Notes: a model not told the origin generated them from the letters alone. Counted from the stretch's first letter, positions 46,220 to 57,769 are shown. The stretch is 64,000 nt of DNA from Annona cherimola (GCA_030490835.1 CM059975.1:51637174-51701173); one strand, 5' to 3'. Translations and numbers: made by a program.

Positions 46220-46269
46220 CTCAAGATTCAAGTTTTTTTTTTTTTTTGATAGAACTCAAGATTCAAGTT
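46220..46269 (-). mobile_element. Tiny poly(A) retroposition footprint with 15-bp target duplication
   Basis: The 15-bp sequence ctcaagattcaagtt occurs at 46220-46234 and 46255-46269. Between them the top strand has the rest of a 15-T run and GATAGAA. On the - strand that is TTCTATC followed by poly(A). A long direct repeat flanking a poly(A) tail is the mark of target-primed (LINE/SINE-type) insertion, here truncated to little more than the tail. It lies in the solo copia LTR and is not seen in the aligned part of C2. Confidence 0.6.
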
Positions 46270-47939
46270 AATCCAAGAAGAATCAAAGTCAAGTTCTTCA
46301 AAGACTCACAAGGTTCAAACTATCCAAGATAAACCAAAGACAAAGACGTCAAGATCAACAAGATCTACAAGTATGAGGGATTATTTCAGAATGAAAATGA
46401 TTAAAGGAAACAAGCCAAACAAGATAGAGGAAGATCAAATGAAGATCAAAGCATGTTTTGCAGAAGACCGAGTCAAGTCGCAACCCAAGTCGACTCCATG
46501 ATCGACTTGAGTTGAAGTCTAAAGCCAAGTCGACACAAGACTCAAGACTCGGAACTTGAAGAGGTGAAGTCGCACCCGAAGTCGACTCCACCTGCGACTT
46601 GGGTCAAGTCGATACCCAAGTCGACCCGACCTGGAACTTGAAGTTGCGACGGAGAGGCGAAGTCGCACCCGAAGTCGACTCCATCTGCGACTTGGGCGAA
46701 GTCGCACCCGAAGTCGACTCCGCCTGCGACTTGGGTCGCAACGGTCAGAATTTATTCGAACGTTGGCGCATTAAATGCGCGCCACCTACCTTCTAACGTT
46801 CGGATTCCCTCCAAAATTATAAAAGGCATTCATGGTGGACGAGGGAAGTAGCTGAGAATCATTAAGTGAGCTTAACTCCTATATTCAAGAGCTCTAAAGA
46901 GATCAAGCCATTCAAAGAGGAAGAACTTTGCTTCAAATTGCAAGAGCTACATTTCTGAATCTTCAAAGCCTACATTACGAGTTCTTCTCTGCGCCAAATT
47001 GCTTCTACACATCTGTAAAGTGTAGACTCCTTTTGTTATTTCATTTTGTTGTATTTAACTTGATTTAGTTTGAGGAACTAAGATCAAGTGTAAGCAAAGT
47101 AGTGTGTGATTGGAGTGGAACTCATCACCTACTTGTGCTGTGTTGTGTTGAAGCCCCCTAGAGCTGGAATCTAGAAGAGAGCAGTGACTCTAATTGTATT
47201 TGAAGAATACAATAGTGGAACCCAAGTCACAAGGAGTGTGAGCTTGGAAGAGTGGAGTAGGGAGGTTGCCCGAACCACTATAAAAATCTTGTGTGCTTGA
47301 TTTATATTTCTGCTCTCTACATTATATTACTTTCCATTTCGTTTCTTCATTAAGGGGACTAGATTAATCCGGGGTAAAGTTTCTGTTTAAGTTATAAATT
47401 TTTAAATACCCAATTCACCCCTCCCCTCTTGGGTAATTTCCATCAACTCGGGACCAACAGTTAATTTCAAATTTTGGAATTAATTAATGAGGTCTAAGGC
47501 AACGACGTGTGCTTAAAATGGGCACCGATGTGTGAATTTTGAAAAATAAGTGAAAATGGCTTAAGGAAGGTAATGAGCCATTAAATAATGGTTATTGAAT
47601 GATTATTAAGTGATTAGATGATTACCCTATTTATGGGATTAAACGGGGTGTGTAAAAGCTCATGTAATAAGTATGTGCTATATGGGTATAATGACTCGGG
47701 AAGTTGAAGGAATTATGTATGTTAATGAAAATGGGTTAGAAAACCTAAGGAATATATGTATTTGAAGATGATGCAAATAAATAAAATATTATTTTCATTT
47801 ATTTAGGCAAAGACAAGGAAAAGAATGGAAGAAAAGGATTATAGCTATCTCAAGTAAGCAAGCGAACTTTCTAAAATAATGTTTTCTTTTTATGCGATTG
47901 ATATGATTGAAATGTTTATGTTTATGTTTTAAAGAATGG

Positions 47940-48080
47940 GCAAGCACAAGTTTTGAAAATGATGGTTTTAATGAAAAGTCACAAATTTTGGAAAATGACA
48001 GCTTTAATGAAAAGTCGTAAGTTTTGGAAAAGAATGACTTTAAGGAAAAGCCTCAAGGTTTGCTTCATGAGGAGCAAGCA
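47940..48080 (+). repeat. Three-unit 46-bp tandem repeat in G3 LTR
   Basis: Units share AAGTTTTGGAAAA...GACTTTAATGAAAAGTC with a few changes. They open the expanded region of the G3 LTR that G1 lacks. Confidence 0.65.
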
Positions 48081-48997
48081 ATACGTTTTAAGATAAGAAT
48101 TTTATCATCAATGTTTCCAAAGATTGTCAATGCTTTATGTTAATGGATTGAGAAATTTTCTTATGAGTAAGCTAGTTCTCCACGATAATATTTTCAAAGG
48201 ATTTCACATTTTATGTCGATGGTTTTTAAGAATTTGCTTTTAAGTAAGCAAGTTCTTTATGATGTTGTTTCAAAAGTATTATATAAGAAAAAGAGAATTT
48301 TGCCTTTTTTCATAAAGCAACAAATGTAAATAAGTTTTGAATTATCTTATGATGTTAAATAATAAATAACCATGTTATAAAAGAAAAAAAGGGATTTGAT
48401 TTATAAAAAAGATTTGTTTTGCTAGGTCTTGATAATTAAATAATAAATGATGATTTGGACATAGTTCATATGTTTTGAAATGATATTCGAAATGTTTTGA
48501 TTTTCTTTAGATAAGGAAATCTATGTCGAAAATATCTTGAAAAATGTTTATACGGATGTGTTGATGAGGATTTAAGGATGACCAACCTCCTATGTTGATT
48601 TTTTTAAAATAGTTTGGTTTCCGGTTGCTAAAGTAGCATACAAAAGACCATGCAAAGCTCCTTTATATAAAAATGACAAAATTGATATGTGAACAATAAA
48701 TTGATTTTAAGGTGGTTGAGAAGAGGTTAGCACAATTGCATAACTTTTGTGAGCAAAAGGCCCCGAAATGGAAACCAAGAAAATGCTAGAAAAAATATAT
48801 GATTTATTCTTGAAAATCTAACAGTTTTGAAATTCTTCTATTAAAAGGGTTTTAAAGTGTATTATTTCTCAAACATTTCAAATATTTATCAAAATATTTT
48901 ACTCGAAATATTTCTAACAGAATTTAAGGAAGGTCATCATAAAATTAGATTTCAAATAACAACTTGTTAAAGTAGATGCTCTCGCTTACAAGTTTAC

Positions 48998-49161
48998 ACG
49001 GACTGCAGTCTGTGATGTGTTTTGAAAATGATTTTTTAAAGATATAGACTTCGGTCTAAGATTTTTTTTGAGTATAGATGCAGGCTGCGGTCTGTGATCC
49101 CAGTTTAAAAGGACATGGACTGTGGTCTGTGGTTCTTCAAACCAAACGGGCTGCGGTCCGT
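48998..49161 (+). repeat. Five covarying short hairpins in G3 LTR
   Basis: Five stem-loops with a four-base loop and a common YGGTCYGT-like 3' arm lie at 48998-49013, 49045-49058, 49080-49095, 49115-49130 and 49146-49161. Loops: TGCA, TTCG, TGCG, TGTG, TGCG. Stems are 5-6 bp and keep pairing through A-T/G.T and G-C/G.T exchanges. Confidence 0.7.
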
Positions 49162-49647
49162 CATAATAATGTACGGTGCACCAGTACAAGAAACAAACCG
49201 GTTGTACAGCAAGGTTGGGATGACCGGGGCCCACTCTACATATGGCTAAGTCGCTAAGGGATGTCAGGAGTGCCAGCGGCGCCCTCCCTGAGATGGGAGC
49301 AGGATAATTGAACAGCCGTCTGGCTAGCGTGCTGTTAAGGATTCTCTTCTAAAAGGTAGCATGATCACTTGCTAAGTGTCACTACTGGATGGAGAAAATT
49401 GTGTTTGCATAAGTTTTGCTTTCCAAAAGGCCAAAGATTGGTTTATAAAAGCATTTATATGAAAAATTTATACTAAATTGGATTTTTATGAGCCATTATG
49501 CATAAGTTACCCTAAAAGCATAGCGTTTTACATAAAATGTGTAAATATTAAGAATAAAAAGAAATAATTTTTATGCAAAAGTTTTCATGAAAAGGATTTA
49601 TGACTTGTTTTCTATAAACAAGCCCCAAGATGGGGATTATGAAAAAG

Positions 49648-50270
49648 GGTTTATGTTGGAAAATGTTTTTGACATAAGAATGTCCATTTCCAAAAGGTTT
49701 ATGTGGGAAAAATGGTTGGACATGAAAATGTCCATTTCCTAAAGGGATTTATGTTGGAACATGTGTGGACATAAAAATGTCCATTTCTAAAAGAGTTTAA
49801 GGGATAAAAGTGTTTGTGGACATATGAATGTCCATTGTCAAAGGAAACTATGTGAAAAATATTTTGAGACATCAAATGTCTCTTGACTAAAGGATTTTAT
49901 GATGAAAAATATTTTTGGACATAAAAATGTCCTTCGTTGAGAAAGGCTTATATAAATAATATTTTAGGACATGAGAATGTCCTCCCTTGCCAAAGAATTT
50001 ATGAGAAAAATGTTTTGGACATAAAACGTCCACTGGCAAAAGATGGTTTTATGTAAATGTCTTGGAACATTGGAAATGTTCACTCAAGGCAAAAAGGAAA
50101 TTAAATAAAGAGGGTAAAATATGGATGTTTTTCCTTAATAAGCCCAGAGGTGGCTTGTAAATGATTTTAAGAATAAATATTTTATGATAATATTTAAGGA
50201 CATAGAATTGTCCTCATGAACAAAGGATTTCATGATAATGTTTTAGGACATGTAACTGTCCTCATGAAAA
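49648..50270 (+). repeat. About eleven 48-52-bp units, each with a GGACAT...ATGTCC hairpin
   Basis: Unit core: GGATTTATG...TTTTGGACATAAAAATGTCC...CAAAAG. Each unit carries an inverted repeat with a 3-6 base loop. Several differ by paired changes (for example GAGACAT/ATGTCTC, GAACATT/AATGTTC, AGGACAT/ATGTCCT). One unit (near 50020) has a mismatch. A longer spacer separates units 9 and 10. Confidence 0.75.
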
Positions 50271-50843
50271 AGGTGTTCAAGATATTTAATGAAATGATTT
50301 TCAAGGAAGTCTTGCCCTAAAAGATAAAATGCTTGCTTTCTGAGTTATCACTCGCATTTTGTTTTCCAAACCTTAGACAGGTACTGAGAAACTCAAGGGG
50401 TCGAGGACCTAAGAAATGAAGAAAAGGTATGTAACGGTAGCCATGTGGGCTATAAGGAATGGAATGTGATAGTCTGATTACAGATCCAAGGTATGTTGAT
50501 CCAATGCTTGTATGAAATGTAAATGCTATTGTAGAAAAGCATGATGAATGTTATGAAAGAATTATGAGATGTAAAATGTGTTGATTTAGTCAGGAAGACT
50601 TTCATTGTAGAATAGTATGAAGTGATGTAATGAATGAAATTATGAAAATTTATTACAAGTGTATTGCCACTTGTTTGATGAATGATGTGAAATGTAAATA
50701 TATGAATGATGATGAACGAAAAAAAAATTGGACGAGTTCCAATTAAAATCCCACCGCATGATCAGGGCAGCAATCCTGATTCACATTTACTAATTTATAA
50801 CGTCTTGAGGTAAGGAAGTGACGTCTCGGTTTGGGGCGTTACA

Positions 50844-50961
50844 TTTAATGCCCAAATGTTGCCAAAACATATTCTAAAGCAAATTTCACACCAAACTCAA
50901 TTAATTACCTAGCAAATTAGTATAAAATACCCACAAATATATTATTAATTTTCAATTATCA
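50844..50961 (-). repeat. G5 3' LTR, proximal part
   Basis: On the - strand the LTR starts TGATAATTGAAAATTAAT at 50961. It continues into 24651 once the G3 and C2 insertions are removed. Bases 50844-50848 are the G3 target duplication. Confidence 0.65.
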
Positions 50962-52639
50962 AATACTCCAACACTTGAACTTTTGCTTGTCCTCAAGCAA
51001 ATACAAAAAAATTTAAGAATAAATTGCATAATTTCAAATTAGTCTTTCAAAAACTTTGAGTAAAAAGCAAATGTGATTGAGTAACTAACGAGGATGTTAA
51101 ATTAAAATTATAAACATGACACTTATTAAAAACCCTAGTCAAAAATCCTTTCTTACTCAATTCATATTGCACACACTACCACCTATTTTGCTTTCAATCG
51201 TTAAGATTTCAAAAATTCTCACAATAAACTCCTAAATATCAGATATCTTCCCCTTTTATCTAGTTATTCAATACACACATTCAACAATTCAAGTAATGGT
51301 AGTAATGTAGAAAAAAATCAAGCAAATTACCTCATATACATCTATCAAATTCTTGCATCCAAATTTCCTCTACGAACTCAATCAACCAACTCATGGATCA
51401 TAAGGACTTTGGTGGGACAACGGTTAAGTTTAGCACAAGAAATAAAATTTTAAAAAAAAATTCAAAAATTAAACCGTACCTACATGATTTGAGTTTCATT
51501 GGCAATAGAAAATAATGTCACCCCCACACTTAGCGCTTTCGTTAATTTTTTTTTCAAACCTGTTCTTACCCTTAGTTTAGCATTTTTTTTAAACCAAGTC
51601 CAACAATAATTTTTTCTCACCATATTTCAGGGTATTTAGGAAGTGATTTTTATTATTTGCACAAGCCAAAAGGTCAAACCTTATTCACGTTTTACTTTTC
51701 AGCTCAAAATTCAATTTCAATGATGGTTCAATTAAGTGGGAATTGAGGTTTAGAGAAGAAAATTTAAATTTATGCTCGATGGGGTAAACAACAGCTATGC
51801 TCTCAAAGACAAGCTCGTTAGAAAAAGGATTGCCTTAATCATGTCCATGAACAGGTCAAATTGAGTTTTAGCTTTGAAAATTCTTCGACCAGAATAATAT
51901 TTTCATGTATATGGGAAAAACTACCTTTCAAAATAGCTAATTGTGTGCATTAGAAACAACCTTTGACAAATTAGAAAGGATTACTCTGATTTTTGAAAGA
52001 AAACAAAATTGGTTCCTTAGTATATTAGTTTTATCAATTAATTTAGGACAAAAAATCTAAGTAGTTTCAACAAGTATATATTCAAAGTTAAATTTAACAT
52101 CTCACTAGAATTCGATTATTTGCCTAACACCAAGATTTTAAAATTCTAAGTAAGGTTTGCTTACAAGACTTACACGAGTTCAAAGTAGGGTCTTAATCAA
52201 TTTAGAGATCAAAATTTTTCAAGAATTGCCAAAAAAATTTCAAATTTTTTTCTTTCAATATGTGACAAAAATTGTAATCAATGGGGTAGTGAAAGAAATA
52301 GTCAAAGAAAATAATGCAACACATTCACCCCCAAGCTAGGAACTAGCATTGTCCTCAATGCAAATCATGTTATTAGAAAGATATATCAAAATTAAACTAG
52401 TAATTTTAAGGAATGTGAGATGTTGACTTTTCTGTTTTAATGAGTTGAACTGAATTTCCATCCTATAGTGCTTCCTATGTAGGTAAGCTCTAAAAAGTAA
52501 CCAATAAAATTCCAAATAAAAAGTATCAAAATTATAAAACAAAAGAAACTAAAAGAAAAACTAAAACTCCCCTGAAAGAAAAAGAAAAATTTCGGGTTCC
52601 TCCTAAGAAATGCTTGGTTTAACGTCATCAGCCTAACTT
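50962..52639 (-). other. G5 3' untranslated region
   Basis: About 1.7 kb of AT-rich non-coding sequence between integrase and LTR. Landmarks on the top strand: CTTGTCCTCAAGCAAATAC near 50985 and CCCCCACACTTAGCGC near 51520, both familiar from Tat/Athila-type 3' regions. No gene seen; short frames near 52157 and 52336 have no recognisable content. Confidence 0.6.
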
Positions 52640-53446
52640 CAGATTCTCACTTCGGTGGTGTGATTTCAGAGGAGTAGATGAAGTAGGGTTTAAGACGCTA
52701 TCCATTGACTTTGAATACTCCAGTTTTCTCACTCCATATTTTGACAACTCCATGAGGAAACACTAGTAGTAACTTGAAAGGTACCAACCATCTCGACTTT
52801 AATTTACTTAAAAACAATTTAAAACAAGAGTTAAATAGAAAAACCAAGTCATTTGCTTTGATTATCTTCTGTCGGATGTGTTTGTCGTGCCAAAATTTTG
52901 TATTTTCCTTGTACATTCTTGAATTATCATAATTATCAGGTCGGATCTCCTCGAGTTCATTAAGTTATAGCAGACGCTTTTCTTTTGCAGATTTCATATC
53001 AAAATTTAAAATTTTGATTACCTAGTATGCTTTGTGCTCTAGTTCAACGGGCAAGTGGCAGGATTTGCCAATGATAAGTCAGAAAGGAGTCATCCCAATA
53101 GATCTCTTGAATGATGTGCAGTATGAACAAAGAGCATCGTCTAGTTGCCTTAATTAGTCTCGTCATGATTAGGATATCGTCTTCTCAAGTAAGTGTTTAA
53201 TCTCGCAGTTGGAGATTTCAGCCTGACCACTCGTTTGTGGGTGGTATGGGGTGACGATCTTGTGTGTGATCCCATATTTCTTGAGCAGTTGCTCCATTTG
53301 CTTATTGCAGAAGTGGCTTCCTCCGTTGCTTATGATTGCTCATGGTCTGCCAAATCTGTTAAAGATGTTACATTTTAAGAATTTGGCAATCACCCGTGAA
53401 TCATTTATCGGAGAAGCAATCGCCTCCACCCATCTAGTTACATAGT
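52640..53446 (-). pseudogene. pol: G5 integrase (pol 3' part), degenerate
   Basis: Ty3/gypsy integrase of Tat/Athila type, reading leftwards from 53446. The core begins TRWVEAIASPIND, then [14 protein letters not shown] (the catalytic Asp of SDGG is Asn), [21 protein letters not shown] with the catalytic Glu, and GKSCHLPVEL near 53045. The C-terminal part at 52916-52698 (MYKENTKFWHDKHI ... LFLSKLKSRW ... GVFKVNG) is the usual integrase tail. Several stops (near 53335, 53155) make it dead. The 5' side is cut by the G1 LTR at 53447. Confidence 0.85.
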
Positions 53447-56400
53447 TGTGAAACCCTAACCTATATAGGATTTATGTATGTGCATTTGAATGATATATGT
53501 ATGATTTAATTGAATTATGAATGAATTATTTGCAATATTTATGAATTGTTGCAATTAGGTTGATGATTATGAACGATGAAAAAAATCAATCACTTTAAGT
53601 TAAATGGGAAATATAATTAAAGTGGCCTAATGAGGATTAAAAATTATTAGTGTGCTATGGAAAATTAGTTAAATACCATAATGTGGTTAATGGAGATTAG
53701 GAGCTTAATGATAGAGCCAAGTGGGAAAATATTGAAAAATTCATAACTCGACGCCCATAAGGCGGATTAATATGAAATTGAGATGGAAGCACATAATTTC
53801 GTGCTTAATCACATGGGAAAGGTATATTATGAAAATTTTGATGATAATTGATCATCGCCATCCAAAATTTAAAACGATCGTAACTTGAGCTAGAAAAGTC
53901 GGATTGAGATGAAATTTGAAATGGACGGTTAAAATTATGAGATCAAGGTCATGAATGGATTGGATCATGAAAATGATAATGGGATTATAGCAGCACAAAA
54001 TTGGGATCAATGCTTTTGACTTTTTGCATCAAAAAGTGATTAGCATTTATGTTAAAAAAAGTAAAATAATCAAATGAATAAGGACAAAATCGAGATGTCA
54101 AAAGGAGGTTAATTGTAGGGTATTTTATGAATTATTAAAAATGGGAAAATCCCTGCAAGTATCTCATTTTTAAATGCTGAATTAAGGAGCTTAAAGTAGC
54201 ATAGCACATGTGGCATGTATGGACGTCCAAACAGTCCATTAAATTGGATTTTGTGAAATATTTTTTAATAAATATATGCCCAAAGTCAGCTGTGAGTTAA
54301 TCAGGATAAATGTGCATTAAATTAGAGTAAAAATTTGTGGTTAAAAGCCTCAAATCTAGACCGTTGAGAGGAGATCAAGAAATGGATAGCAAGGGTGCAT
54401 GAAGGAGATGTGGACGGTATGGCAGCCTTTGGGAATTTTTGTGATTTTTTTAATTATCCTAAATTGACCTTAAGCAGGCTATGTACTAGCTAATTAAATG
54501 GACATTAACTTAAAGCTGTAAAAATGGTGAAAATTTTTCAAAAGGCAGCTGAAACAGGGACGTGTACATGGACAGCAAAATGGAGCTGAAATGCGGACCG
54601 TCCAAATAGTTAGAAATCTGATTTTTTTAATTTTCTAAAAGTGCTAAATGCATGCATAATTAGCCTACATATTATGGTATATAAATATGCATTAAAAAAT
54701 CTGCAATTGCGTTGAAAAAAATGGAAAAGAAGCTACTGGAAACGGACGTGATCAATGGACAGATTCGAGATCAGTTAATGGTATGAATAATTACTAAATT
54801 TTTATTTAAGAAAAATGTAATTTAAATGGACCAAAATTTTTCATTTCAGAAAGGGAGATAAGTATATATTAAAATAATCCCAAAATGATGTGGCAAGTGG
54901 GGTCCACAAGCTGGAAATTCCAGCTACTTCTCAAGTGAACGTCCATATGCACATGTGTTTGAAAGAGAGAAAAAAATTCAAGGGCTTAGCCCCCTTCCAG
55001 CAGTGCACGTCCTCCTCTTCCAGCAAGTTTGAAGCCAAGAACAAGGGAAGAAAAAGAAAAAGAAAAGGAGGAAATAAGCCAAGGAAATTAGCTTAAGAAG
55101 TTGAGCTTAAGTGTTAATCGATCCAAGTAAGTAAACTCTTGAGTTTGAATGATTTAAATCCAGTTTTTTTCTAACTCAGTTTATGGGATTTGAATATGAT
55201 TTATAATGAATCCTTAAATGAGAATTTATGATTCCCTTAATTAGGTTATTAAATGGGAATTTAATGACAAGTATGTAATTATGGGATTCAAGTGAAAGAA
55301 GAGGGTGATTAGTGTTGATTTTGAGCTCTTAAACTAGCTGAAAACTTGCTTCAAATTGTATATAATGTTGCTATTTTATTAAGTTGATATGATTACATGA
55401 ACATTCATGTTTAGATGTTTGTCATATGTTGAATTTAGCATGATTTATGAATTTTAGAAAGAAGACTAATTAGGGTTACTCTTAAGACCCGAATTCCATG
55501 TTTAGATATTGAAAATGATATATGAAGTAGCTTAAATGAATTTTAGGTGATTAAGAGGTAAAATACCCTAAACTTAGGGTACTTTGGGCATGAAAAAGTG
55601 CTTAGCAAGGACTGCCCAAAATCGGATTTTAAGGGTTACACAAGTGGACGTCCGAAGTGGTGTAGAAAGGGTACCCTACATGTATGAAAAGTTGCTGTTT
55701 TGCAAGCAACCTATATATGGAATTTAAATATGTAAAAATACCCTGAATTTGGGTTAAGAAAAGTGTGATTAATTTCTGGGATTAAGTTGTTAAAAATCTG
55801 TTTATATTTGAGTATCAAAAGGGATGTTGAAAGTGTAAAAATCGGGTCCCAAAGTTGCTGTTTTGGAACCCTGAAATTAGTGGATTAAAAATCCGTGAAA
55901 ATACACTAAATAAATTTTTAATTAAGGTGTATAATCATGCTGAATTAGGAGCCAAGTTTCTTATTTGAAAAATTTTAAGAAACACATGAATTATGTGTTA
56001 TGAAATGGTCATATATGAAGAGATGTGTATGATAAAATGATAAATGAGTTATGTAAATTGATAAAATGAAAAAATACATAAAACTATGATGGAAACATGT
56101 GAAATGTATTTCTTCTTAGATAATCCCAAACTTTGAGATCAATATATGGGGTTTAGGACATTAATTAGGTGCTTTAAAATAAGCACAATATGTGAATTAT
56201 GAAAATATGTCAAAAATGACAAGTTGGAAGTTTATCACTTCATATGATGGCTAATGAATGATTAATGAATATGTTATGACATGTAAAAATGTTACCCTAA
56301 ATATGGGAATTGAATGTGTGATGTAATGAATGGTTGATACATAAGTATGTTGTGTACGTATACCCGACTTGGGATTCAAGCGGGCTATGAATATTTATGA

Positions 56401-57570
56401 AAATGGGTTGGAAAACTAAGTGAATGCAAGCAAATGGAATTTAAATGAATGTTATATCATTCTTACTTGTATAGGCAAAGGAAAAGAAAAAGTTGACCCG
56501 GAAAGCTCATGTGAACAAGGTAAGCAAGCCAAATTTTCTAAATGATTTTTGTTTCTTAAATTATTCTTAAATAATTGCAAATGATGTTTTAACTGTTTTT
56601 ATTGGTTTAGCAAATGATATTTGAAATTTATTTCTAAGTTCTTTAAGGATGGTCATTCCTTAGTTCAATATGTGTTGATAACTGAATTATTTAACTGCTT
56701 TGTTGAATGTGAAAAATACAGTCTTATGGAATTATGCAAGGAAAATCATGCTAGCATGTCAAGGTTAAGTTCATGAGCACAAAACATAAGGTCCACCTTA
56801 AAGGTATAAGCGGACTGATTGTCCCCCTTTGGTGTGACCAAGTTGTAAGATAGGCCAAGCGCTGGCGACGCCTCCCTAGATGGGAGAAGATGAAGACGGA
56901 TGGTCACCTAGCTAGCTTCCATCCTAAGAGATCATGATGCATTTCATCTCATTGTCATGTTGTACCCTCGAGGGGGTATAATGTTGCTTTCCGATATGGT
57001 TTTAAATAAAAGGATTTTGCTCCGCAGGTAGTTGATCCCTTGATAAGTGTCTCTACTAAATGGAGAGAAATGCTTTTAAATTGTATTGCCTGAAAAATGT
57101 ATATAGTTGATTATTGAGTGTACAACTCACATTTTATTTTCCAAATCCATAGACAGGTGAAGAAATGAAAGAGACAAGGAGCATAAATTGAGCATGGGAG
57201 AATGTGAAGATTTTATGAGTTTTAATTTGTGCTGCTTGTGACTGATGGGATGTAATATGACTTAATGATTTTATGATCTTATGTGATCTAGATTAATACT
57301 TGTATGTATGAACAAGTGCCTATGGTTGATAAAATTGTTATGAAATTTTTATGATTATATAAAATATGCATTGTGTATATTAGGTCAATGATGACTTGGC
57401 GGAAATTGATGAAAAATAATATGAAAAAAATTTATATGAAGTTGTAAATAAGTGAATAAGTATTTGTTAAATCCCGCCGTGTTACAGGGCAACAATCCTG
57501 ATCACGTTTACTAGTCAATAACAATCCCGAGGTAAGGCTCAGGATGTGACGCTTGGTTGGGGGCGCCATA
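53447..57570 (+). repeat. G1 5' LTR (4124 bp)
   Basis: It starts TGTGAAACCCTAACC and ends GGGGGCGCCATA (probably originally CACA). It has AGCTGGAA-A-TTCCAGCT at 54912-54928 beside GTGGGGTCCAC, diverged internal repeats with GTTGCTGTTTTG (55690, 55855), and the GGCAACAATCCTGATCACG end block near 57487. The frame at 54890-55096, Lys-rich at its end, is not conserved in frame in the other LTRs and is not called. Confidence 0.9.
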
Positions 57571-57574
57571 GAGC

Positions 57575-57586
57575 TAGTATCAGAGC
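57575..57586 (+). other. G1 primer binding site (one mismatch)
   Basis: TAGTATCAGAGC, one base off TGGTATCAGAGC, four bases after the LTR end. Confidence 0.85.
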
Positions 57587-57769
57587 ATGGACTGGTAAAT
57601 AAGCGTGGAAAATGTCTAAGTCTGATGATTGGATATGATATATATGACTTTATGATGATTGCATAGGTCATTATCATGATGTGTTGGATGATATATGATG
57701 ATGTATTGCAAAATAATTTGTAATGTGCTATTTTTATTGTATAGCTAATTCAGTTATATATTTGAACAG

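Larger units (their letters stand above)
34886..47459 (+). mobile_element. Solo Sirevirus-like LTR (TSD gttaa), split by C3
   Basis: TGTTGG at 34886 and CCAACA ending at 47459, flanked by the perfect duplication gttaa (34881-34885 and 47460-47464). The LTR itself is 34886-35124 plus 45887-47459, about 1812 bp. No gag, pol or second LTR remains. It carries about ten GTCGAC palindromes, a TATA box (TATAAAAGG near 46817) and one 50-bp unit near 47155. The G2 fragment near 11425 shows the site without the insertion. Confidence 0.94.
32346..50843 (+). mobile_element. G3: solo Tekay-like LTR (TSD tttaa), split by nested copia insertions
   Basis: It starts TGTGAAATCTCAACC at 32346 and ends GGGGCGTTACA at 50843. 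The perfect duplication tttaa lies at 32341-32345 and 50844-50848. Its own sequence is 32346-34885 plus 47460-50843, about 5.9 kb, which is about 1.8 kb longer than the other Tekay LTRs here. The excess is hairpin-forming tandem repeats at 47940-50290. It entered the 3' LTR of G5. A perfect AGCTGGAA-A-TTCCAGCT palindrome is at 33661-33677, next to GTGGGGCCC. Confidence 0.92.
22728..53446 (-). mobile_element. G5: Tat/Athila-like Ty3/gypsy element, heavily interrupted
   Basis: In - orientation: integrase (53446-52640), 3' untranslated region, a PPT-like region near 50962-50980, and the 3' LTR (50961-50844 plus 24651-22728). The LTR is split by the G3 solo LTR and C2. The sequence just before the LTR, TTTGCTTGAGGACAAGCAAA on the - strand, is a familiar feature of Tat/Athila-type elements. 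G1 cuts the element in integrase at 53446. It is the oldest layer of the nest here. Confidence 0.8.

Noticed and set aside
49648..50270. CRISPR-like array
   Set aside because: Units diverge, no constant repeat and variable spacer pattern, and the sequence is a plant LTR.
53447..53462. Telomere-like AAACCCTAA at Tekay LTR starts (also 15903, 16300)
   Set aside because: Single copies, not tandem; too little for interstitial telomere or a proven telo-box function.
54890..55096. Small ORFs with Lys/Arg-rich ends at the same LTR position in G1, G3 (33638-33841) and the solo LTR (20508-20693, -)
   Set aside because: The nucleotide motif (palindrome, purine-rich tract) is shared but the reading frame and N-termini are not, so it is non-coding LTR conservation.
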